Of a stretch of 64,000 nt of DNA, positions 57,698 to 64,000 are shown one piece after another. The notes beneath the pieces were generated by a model. It saw only the letters and a list, made by a program, of their open reading frames with translations. It had not been told where the DNA came from and searched no databases. The translations under genes and the position numbers were made by a program. Each line of letters begins with the position of its first letter. The stretch's first letter is position 1. Source of the DNA: Linnemannia elongata (taxonomy: Eukaryota; Mortierellomycota; Mortierellomycetes; Mortierellales; Mortierellaceae); assembly GCA_036320915.1 (NCBI GenBank), contig JAXBDG010000009.1, positions 496,001 to 560,000 on the forward strand. The letters run 5' to 3'.

Positions 57698-60600
57698 ATG
57701 GCCGCGGAGGATGAGTCTCAACAAGAACTCACTCTCGTCTCCCTCGCGCTGGACTCCATACCAATGACAGTGTTCAACTCCTCACCTGTCGCTACCTCTG
57801 GTGCTGCTGCTGCTGATCGAGGCGATGGGGGTCAACCAACAGTAATTGAAGCAGCAGCAACACCACACCCAACGAAGAGAAGTCAAATGATGACAGCAGC
57901 GACGACGCACCACGAGATCGATGCAACGGCAGCGGCAGGAGCAACGGCAACATCTCCGCACGAAGAGAGAGAGGCAGTGTTAGTGCCTGAGCGGAGATCG
58001 AGGCGATTTCTACGAAAGGTCTCCGTGGCCCTCCCTTTCCTGTTGTCGGCGCTGGTACTTTACATCTACTACATCTATGTGGTCCATGTCTGCAGTAAGC
58101 GCCGCCTTTTCCCTTTTCGTCCTTATTGTCTCTGTCTTTGTGTGTTGCTGTTGTTGTTCGCTCTGTACTACTCTCTCTCTCTCTTTCTCTTTTCCTCACT
58201 TTCTGTCCTTTCCTCGTTTTTACTTCCCTCCCTTTTCTTCTGTCTGATTCATCCCTCATCAAACTTTGTCAAGGATGTTCATTGTCTGTGTCTGAACTTG
58301 TATATGTACTGTACTCTCGATGGGTGCTTGCAAGAAACAATCCCCCGAGGGTGCTTACAGCATGTTCTATACTGCTCACTGGCCGTCCCCACCAATCGAA
58401 TGAGACAGAAGGCATAAGGAGAGAGGGAAAGCGAATGAGAGAGGAAAAGAGTAGAACAGTATCCGAATAACGCAATAACGTGCTCCTCATTTACTGCCCC
58501 AATTTTGAACCGATAGTCGATTATCTGCTGAAGTACCAGCACAATACCTTCCTGGCCTGTAAGTTGCACAACAGATGCTCATTTGTTCTCTATGACCAAT
58601 GGTGACATGGTCCAATGTCCCAATGTTCACTCCACTCTCCAGCTCAAGTTCACATCCCCTTTTCCCCTACTTCTTCGCGCTCCCCCCCCTTTTTTTGTCT
58701 ATCTGCTGTTGTTCATCTGCCGGGCACGATTCTTACCTCATACCACGCACATACACCAAAATTAAACATGAAACGCGACTCTCAATCCGTCAACAACCGT
58801 GATTTTTTCTCTTTCGTCGGGTCTCTCTGCACCACATTATCGTCTTTATCGCACCCTTTATTTTCTCTACACCTTTTTTTTTTTTTTTTTTTGCAACTCC
58901 CGTGAACAGACAATCGTCGTCATTCTTATGGACTCACGCCCTACAGACAACACATGCATGCGCACCACACCTACTTTGCAATCGAAAGGGTTGTAGGATA
59001 TTTCTGCCCGATGGCGATTTGACTCCCCTTCCTTTTCTTTGCCCAATGCTCCCAATCCTCCTTAACAATCGGTGTGCTCAACTATCCAAAAAAAAAAGTC
59101 GACAGGAGGGTACCAATAGGGGGCTGCCATGGTACGCACCTTGTACTCCCCCCATATCACACTGTACAGTACATGTACTGTACACTTTACGCATCACCAG
59201 CGTTGTTTTGCTTACCCATAGTTTTGCTCTCTCTCCGCGGAATCTTCTTCGCCCATCCCATCGATGTTCGATCGTGGTTGTTGCTATTTAGGCCTTTACC
59301 TCGTCGTCTTTAATGTCCTCATAGTTCTGTTCTTCATCTCATACGCCTTGAGCATTTTTCGCCCGCCACGCTCCCCCGCCAATGTAAGTCGAGTCGAAGG
59401 TTCTACCTGATATTGCGCATAGATTAAATTCCTTGCAGCGACCATCGATTTTCCCTCCATAATTTCCAACGGCGGTAAAGGTGGCATGTGGCTCTAATGA
59501 ATGCATCTAATTTACTTCTCTCTCTCCTCCATTTGTCTTTCGCAATACGGCTCTGACTGTCTGCGCTCTGCTTGCTTGTGCTATGATTAGCCGCGATCAC
59601 AGATATCTCAACCCACCATCCCACCAACAACTACGCCCTACCAGTTGCAAAAGTCTTCCTCGGTGAATTCTCATACCAGTGAGAGCATCCATCCATTACC
59701 ATCCTCTTCCTCCCAACACCAGCAGGAGAGTGACTCTCCCCCTCAATCGCAACACCAAAGGCCTCGAACATCATCTACTACTACCGGCCAGAGTACGTCG
59801 TCGCACCTCCCAGTTCCCTCTAATATCCAGCGCGCAAGTCCGAACTTGGTGTCCATTGTCACAGCGCCAAAGTACCCATCTGCAGCTGTCGCTCCTGCTG
59901 CCTCCACTTCTGACCTTACGTCGACGAGAGAGGCCAACCATATCGGTATCAACATTCCTAGTGAGATCCATGCTCTCGAGCCTACTCACACCACCCCTCA
60001 TTCCGTTGGCTATCCTGTCAGTCACAGTGGTAGTAGCGGTGTTGGAGCTGTCCGTGTCAGCATTGACATCCCTGGACCCATGCAGAGATCCCGCCATGCT
60101 AGCGATGAGAGTAGCACTCAGCAACCCCTGGCCACTCTCAGTGTCTCCAAGAGGAACGGCCATCCCCGGTGGTGCAATGTTTGCAAGATTGTCAAGCCTG
60201 ACCGGTGTCACCATTGCTCAGAGTGCAACCGCTGTGTACTTCGGATGGACCATCACTGTCCCTGGGTGAACGGCTGTATCGGCTTTGACAACTACAAGTA
60301 CTTTTATCTATTCATCTTTTATGGTTCTCTGGCGTCTCTCTGGGTGGTCGGCTCGATGATTCCTATGCTTATCCAAGCTCTTCAAGGGTACGGCCCCGAC
60401 GACCAACCATGGAACAAGGTCAACTCGACTATCTCCAGTGCTGCTTCCTCTGTTGATGAACCTTTTGACTTGGACGACGGAACGGGCGCACGCAAGAATG
60501 GTTGGAGGGATATTCAGAGAGATATGTGGAACGGCAATCTCCGTCGACCATTTGATGTGCAATGGATCATCATGACCGTTGTGGCCTTCCTGTTAGCGCT

Positions 60601-61862
60601 ACTTATCGTCTCGTTCACGGGAGCCCATACGAGCTACATTCTCAGCAATCGAACAACCATCGAGACGATGCAAGATGTACGGAACACCTTTGTTAGGGTG
60701 CAATACCGCAAGAAGGATCCTGCGCCAGATGCTGTTGCCACCTCTGGGTCTGTCGGTCCATCAGTTCCATCGCCGCAAGCAGGGACGCTCCCTTCGTTCA
60801 TGTCCGAGATCGAGTTCAATGTTGTGATGGTGGAACAAGGCGAGTCGCTTTGGAACCAAGGGTCATGGCTTGCCAACTGGAAGTACTTCATGGGACCCAC
60901 CTGGTGGCTCTGGTTTAGTAAGTACTGATTCGTTTTAGTCGTTGACGCATTCATCTTTACATTGATCAAATGCGTAGCGTTTTACTGATATTTCTTGTTT
61001 CGATGTTTCGCCATAATCTATCAATTTAGTCCCGTACTTCAATACCCCTGGCGACGGAATCCATGACATCTACAGCGAAAAGGTCCACATGCGGTTGGTA
61101 GGTGATGCCTTGGCGCAGGCAAGGATGCAGGTCGTCAATTTTGGCGGCCTGGCTCGAGATGCAGGCGACAATGGTGGTAGTGGTCGTGGAGATGAAGGAG
61201 ACACTGGTGCAGGTGCATATGTGACGCCTCCTACTACAACCAGCGGCGATCGCAGGGAGCCCAGCACCGCCGCAGCACCGCCAAGATCGAGTAGACCTCA
61301 ACCAGTGCCAAGCATCGACACCGCCGCGCACGAAGCGGGGTCATCCGATGGTATACTTTTCCCTCCCTCTGTTCGATTTGGTGCAAACCAGCCAGACTCT
61401 CAGATGGGTGCTGCATCGGATCAAAGTCGGTCGCAGAGGGGATCTGATATCGAGATGCAAGTCCGTGGGAACAGTCCTGTAGACGAAAGATCTCGAGACA
61501 GGAGCGATACTACTCGCGGTAAGAGCCAATCGGGCCAGACGAGTGGGTACACGACACCTACGAGAGAACAACCAGGGCCAAGCCCTAGTCCTCGTCAACG
61601 GTCGCCGAAGTCCTCAAAGGGCCAATCTCAGTCCCAGTCCTCGTCTAGTGGTCGACGTCGTCAGCGGACCAAAAGCGGAGGCACGAGTGGGAGTTATAGT
61701 GGATATGGAGGTAGTCATGTCAGGGAGTTTGGCCTGGGTCTTGGCATGGATGGCATTCCCGTTGACAGTGGCACCGGGTTGAAGCTGAGCAGTGGTCACC
61801 TCGGTCGATCTAGCCACAGGAGTCAAGCACGCCAACACCTCGGCGTCAACCACCAGTCGTGA
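57698..61862 (+). CDS. DHHC protein S-palmitoyltransferase (PFA-type), large
   Basis: Five exons (57698-58094, 58517-58558, 59292-59383, 59591-60917, 61030-61862; GT-AG) give 896 residues, about twice a typical fungal Pfa enzyme. It attaches palmitate to cysteines of membrane proteins. Helix 1 ([20 protein letters not shown]) and helix 2 ([20 protein letters not shown]) precede a Ser/Pro/Thr-rich insertion of about 175 residues. The Cys-rich domain follows ([37 protein letters not shown]) with the catalytic DHHC at about 397-400, then helices 3 and 4 ([20 protein letters not shown]) and the TTxE motif (RTTIETMQ). The C-terminal 280 residues are Ser/Gln/Gly/Arg-rich and disordered. The closest yeast relatives are probably Pfa3/Pfa4-like; which one is not resolved. 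The exon-2 to exon-3 intron is 733 bases. Confidence 0.93.
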
Positions 61863-63476
61863 TCTCGTTGTCACTTCTTGTCTATGCGCCTTCTCCCCTC
61901 TATGAGAAAGTGGGTGGCACAAACATTCCTTGGCATTTTTTTATTCGTTTTATTTATTTCTTGTTCTACTTGCATTTTTTTTTCGTCTTTTTATTCTTCT
62001 TTCGCACGTTTCTTGTAACATAGACTCACTTAAAAAAGGATCAGTTTATTCTTTTTGTAACATAGCATAAGTAGAAAACACTAATAACTGGCATCATATT
62101 CTCTCTCGATCTTTTCCTTGGTCCCATCGCTGCATATCCTTTATTGCTATCCATGCGCGTCTGTGTGAATTTTCCTGCAAAAACAAAACCACCAATGCGC
62201 AAAAGTCATCCATTTCGTCTCTTTCCCTGGACCAGGGGCCTAGGCAGGCGGCGCCGTGTCAGGTCTATCAGCTAAGAATTGCTCTCCTTTGCATCATCTT
62301 GTGTATATATGGTTTTCAGCAAACCAATCTTGGGTAAACTTTGCTGACACTCTGGTGGAGCTAGCCGCCAAGTAAGGCTCTCAATTGGAGAGAAACTTAC
62401 CTCTCTCTCAATGGCCACTGGGAACCCTTCCCGGCCACGTGAGTAGTGCCACAAAAGCTGACGAAATGAAGATTTTCGTTGTCATTTTCTTGTTCCTGTT
62501 CTCTTCAATTGAAGCCGGTGTTCTCGTCTTTTTTTTTTTCTTCTTGACCTGGGATTATGGATGAGGAGGATGATATGTGAATGACCTCGTCTGTTTTTAT
62601 TTGTTAACAAGGTAGGGAGATGATGTAGAGGAATGGGGTAAGAAAAGGAGGATGAGGGCAAAATTTAGTGGTGATCTCTTTCTTTGGGCAGTTCGGGGAA
62701 CGAGCGAGGGGTTTCTTCTCGTTCATGCAACGGTTCAAGGGGGAGGGGATGAGATTAGACCATGCAACCAAAGTAGGAAAAGAAGCATGAAGACGAGGAA
62801 AAGTGTGAACAAAAAAATACGGACAGGGCGAGATGGATTGACAGGGCAGGAGAGTGGGGTGTGTCTTGCCTACGTTTACTCCGTTGCAAGCCAGTTCAAC
62901 GGTAGAATCACCCCTTCATTTTTCCCACATCTCTCATTTTTCTCACCTTTTCATCCTCTCGCTTGCATTCAGCACTAACGGACAACGGGGTAGAAGGAGG
63001 AGCAATAAGAGGAGGAGTGAAGAGAGGAAAAGAACGGTTGTCGATGAGGCATGGTTCTTCCTTACGCTGCGGGCAAAGAGAGGGTACTTCCTTTCCCGAA
63101 AAGGAAGTCATGAAACGGTTTTTGCTAAGAACCGTTTTTGCTTTGTTTGTTCAAAGGGCCCTTCTATTCTCTGTGCGGCATAATGCGTGTGCGTGTGTGT
63201 GCTTCGTCTTTGTCCCATTTGGACTCGATTGTGTCGTTCCTTTTTACCCACCGCCTCAATTGATTTCCTTTTACTTCTCTTTTGTTATTCTTTTTCTTTT
63301 CTTTCTTTTTTTCTTTTTGTTCTTCCCCTCAACCTCACTCCACTTCCTTCCCTTCCATCACATCCTCTCTCTCCTCCTTCCGCCTCCTGTATATATCCCC
63401 ACCTTTGCACAGATTCTCGTGAGAAAACACTTTCCCACATTCTCCCTCCTTTTCCCACAAACAAAACACACACATA
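61863..63476. other. Intergenic, no gene seen
   Basis: About 1.6 kb between two + strand genes. T-rich 3' region of the DHHC gene up to about 62050, and a C/T-rich leader from about 63240 to 63470 before the next ATG. Frames in between lack domains or splice support. Confidence 0.45.
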
Positions 63477-63982
63477 ATGGCTGATTACGCGAGCGTCCCT
63501 CAGCACGACAACGAAGAAGTCGGCCACGCCTACGACCGCCCCCAGAAAGGAGCCTTCCTCCGCAAGAAGTCAACCCTCCTCCTCGCCACCGCCGCCATCG
63601 CCCTCCTCACCACCACCGCCTATTTCATCGGTGCCTCCAACGAGCTTTCGCCTAAAAAAGTCCACTTTGAAGACGTCAACATCTCTGGTCGTCATTTCGC
63701 CCAGGGCCTTGCCAAATGTCGAGCCATCAAGCGTGAGAACAAACACGTCTACCCTGCCCCCGAGTCGAGGATCAAGAATCCTCGATTTGTGAACGGAACG
63801 GCGCCGACGTTGTTCAAGAATGGATATATCTTTGATGGGGAGAATGAGGCGTTTAAGGGAGATATCCTGATTGATAATGGATTGATTGTTGAGATTGGCC
63901 ATGGAGTTAAGGTGCCTGAGGGCGCCAAGGTTGTGGACCTGAAGGGTCATATCATTACTCCTGGTATCGTCGACATGCACAG
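63477..63982 (+). CDS. Membrane-anchored amidohydrolase-type metal hydrolase, first exon (partial)
   Basis: Exon 1 of 506 bases ends at a GTAAGC donor (63983), and the rest lies beyond the window. A short cytosolic N-terminus ending RPQKGAFLRKK is followed by one signal-anchor helix (TLLLATAAIALLTTTAYFIG), so the protein is type II membrane or secreted. After a linker comes the opening beta-sandwich of the amidohydrolase superfamily (LFKNGYIFDGENEAFKGDIL, IDNGLIVEIGHGVKVPEGAK) and GHIITPGIVDMH, the start of the metal-binding HxH motif, which is interrupted by the intron. Relatives are imidazolonepropionase- and dihydroorotase-like enzymes, often annotated only as amidohydrolase in fungi. The substrate is unknown. 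Confidence 0.85.
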
Positions 63983-64000
63983 GTAAGCGTTACAGTTATG

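Overview
This looks like nuclear DNA of an early-diverging filamentous fungus, most likely Mortierellomycota (Mortierella-like). The reasons are dense genes with many short GT-AG introns, typical fungal genes (H+-ATPase, SNF7, SGF29, GPI- and mucin-type wall proteins), Gln/His-rich low-complexity proteins, long A/T homopolymers in introns and leaders, and a type III glutamine synthetase, which most higher fungi lack. The taxonomy is inferred from protein resemblance and was not tested. No mobile element, CRISPR array or viral sequence was recognised.

Layout. 1-207 (+): 3' end of a TSC13-type enoyl-CoA reductase. 2761-4342 (+): ornithine aminotransferase, facing a mitochondrial carrier gene (5225-7327, -). 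7974-10816 (-): plasma-membrane H+-ATPase with a long upstream leader. 11.7-14.3 kb: no recognisable gene. 14349-16859 (-): secreted protein with a KNH/Kre9-like C-terminus. 17386-19617 (-): proteasome lid subunit RPN5, divergent from SGF29 (20045-21833, +) across a palindrome-rich spacer. 22182-24441 (-): PNPOx-like/ferredoxin-reductase-like fusion flavoprotein. 25368-26997 (+): mucin-like single-pass membrane protein. 27425-29284 (-): two-RRM protein. 30175-31179 (+): TIM17. 32080-37865 (-): very large Spp1/CFP1-like PHD protein. 39103-39643 (-): SNU13. 39798-40509 (-): BLOC-1 subunit 1. 41122-42659 (+): GPI-anchored-type protein. 43200-44068 (+): MAPEG protein. 44635-46188 (+): SNF7. 46749-48902 (+): KH-like protein. 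49276-51824 (+): glutamine synthetase III. 52.8-53.1 kb: tRNA-Arg(CCT) and tRNA-Val(AAC). 53.1-57.7 kb: simple-repeat and pyrimidine-rich DNA. 57698-61862 (+): DHHC palmitoyltransferase. 63477 to the window end (+): membrane-anchored amidohydrolase, 5' exon only.

The genes are mostly unrelated housekeeping genes; I see no operon-like or biosynthetic cluster. Weak functional links are nitrogen metabolism (ornithine aminotransferase, the facing carrier, glutamine synthetase III), chromatin (SGF29, Spp1-like), and endomembrane traffic (SNF7, BLOC-1 subunit, DHHC enzyme). Exon models were built by hand from splice signals and reading-frame continuity. Every complete model closes in frame. The most interesting points are two GC-AG introns with the same GCAAGT donor (in TIM17, and in SNU13 where the first coding exon is only the ATG), the type III glutamine synthetase, the Spp1-like protein with about 1,400 extra residues, and the degenerate triple-KH-like protein.
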